The position numbers and the translations under genes were made by a program. From NCBI GenBank assembly GCA_902625715.1, contig CACOCP010000011.1, forward strand, positions 1-32,216: a DNA stretch of 32,216 nt. The letters run 5' to 3'. Origin of the DNA: an uncultured Pelagibacteraceae bacterium. GTDB lineage: Bacteria > Pseudomonadota > Alphaproteobacteria > Pelagibacterales > Pelagibacteraceae. Shown here piece after piece: positions 31,754 to 32,216 of the stretch (the first letter of the stretch is position 1; each line of letters begins with the position of its first letter). Below the pieces are notes generated by a model, which saw only the letters and a program-made list of their open reading frames with translations, made no database searches and was not told where the DNA came from.

Positions 31754-32216
31754 GGATTTGGAAAAATTTTTTGAACATTATTAATTGCATTTATTACTTC
31801 TTGATCTAATTTGACTTTTACACTTTCTATATTAGTTTTCAACTGATCCATGGTTGTTGCACCTATAATCACGCTTGTCATAAATTCTTGCTCCTCACAA
31901 AATTTAATAGACATTTGACTCATATCTAGACCATATTTTTCACTTATTTTGAAATACTCCTCTACTGCTTTTTCAGTGTTGGGCTTTCTATATCTAGTCC
32001 AGAAGTCATAATCTCTCTCCATTCTTGAGCCCTTTGGCAATTCTCCATTTCTATATTTGCCTGACAAATATCCACTTGCCAAAGGAGAATAGGATAGGCA
32101 TCCTATCTTTTCTCTAATAGACACCTCTGCGAGTCCGACTTCATAAGATCTATTAAGCAAACTATAGGGATTTTGAATGGACATCATTCTTGGTAAATTT
32201 TTATCTTTTGAAAGTT
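31744..32216 (-). CDS. aldo/keto reductase, Tas-like (partial, C-terminal part)
   Basis: The reading frame is open to the window edge, so the true start lies outside; about 157 C-terminal residues are present. It matches the Tas branch of aldo/keto reductases: LPRMMSIQNPYSLLNRSYEV, then GCLSYSPLASGYLSGKYRNG, and the NADPH-end block TSVIIGATTMDQLKTNIES. Internal ATGs near 32187 should not be taken as the start, since the Leu-Ser-Lys-Asp-Lys-Asn-Leu-Pro-Arg codons before them continue the family sequence. The catalytic Tyr/Lys/His part is in the missing half. Substrate unknown; NADPH-dependent carbonyl reduction is expected. The stop overlaps the IalB-family gene by 10 bp. Confidence 0.9.
   Translation of the reverse strand, partial: LSKDKNLPRMMSIQNPYSLLNRSYEVGLAEVSIREKIGCLSYSPLASGYLSGKYRNGELPKGSRMERDYDFWTRYRKPNTEKAVEEYFKISEKYGLDMSQMSIKFCEEQEFMTSVIIGATTMDQLKTNIESVKVKLDQEVINAINNVQKIFPNPCP

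Overview
The window looks like chromosomal DNA from a streamlined alphaproteobacterium, most likely of the SAR11/Pelagibacterales type. This is inferred from the very AT-rich sequence, Lys/Asn/Ile-rich proteins, spacers of a few to some tens of bases, many 1-11 bp gene overlaps, and alphaproteobacterial neighbourhoods (ftsK beside a ubiquinone hydroxylase; rpe-heparinase-purH; tsaD-EVE-acs facing hemCD). No gene-free stretch exceeds 300 bases.

Layout: (1) 1-4754: the 5' end of ftsK (minus), a divergent UbiH/COQ6-family flavoprotein, a Lon-substrate-binding-domain protein and two adjacent sulfotransferases, one with a TPR domain. (2) 4778-8350: a small genomic island. Its left edge is a decayed tRNA-Gly copy and its right edge the intact tRNA-Gly(GCC); 43 bp are identical between them and the promoter-like boxes are also repeated. 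The cargo is a two-gene restriction-modification system: a nuclease-methyltransferase fusion plus a two-TRD specificity subunit. There is no hsdR and no visible integrase. (3) 8358-12906: phhB, then a minus-strand operon of a small membrane protein, rpe, a heparinase II/III-like protein and purH. (4) 12940-17878: acetate/solute uptake and activation, with a two-component Na+:solute symporter, an unrecognised conserved-looking protein, and an acetyl-CoA synthetase with an unusual Lys-rich N-terminal tail. (5) 17893-23277: EVE protein and tsaD (minus), then hemC-hemD-mscS-yggT-folD (plus). (6) 23345-29156: an MBL-fold hydrolase, a PQQ-type sugar dehydrogenase, an SDR lacking the usual catalytic Tyr, and two unusual photolyase/cryptochrome-like proteins with a DUF2256 zinc-ribbon-like protein and an 82-aa protein ending in CSCC. 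(7) 29166-32216: PsiE-family and 3-TM membrane proteins, argG, an IalB-family secreted protein and the 3' part of a Tas-like aldo/keto reductase.

Most genes are housekeeping: haem, purine, folate and arginine synthesis, t6A tRNA modification and acetate activation. The accessory interest lies in two places. One is the tRNA-bounded restriction island. The other is the photolyase cluster: one DPRP/FeS-type photolyase has lost most of the cysteines expected for an Fe-S cluster, and a second photolyase-like protein starts directly with the FAD domain and carries an alpha/beta-looking segment at its C terminus, where family members normally have it at the N terminus.
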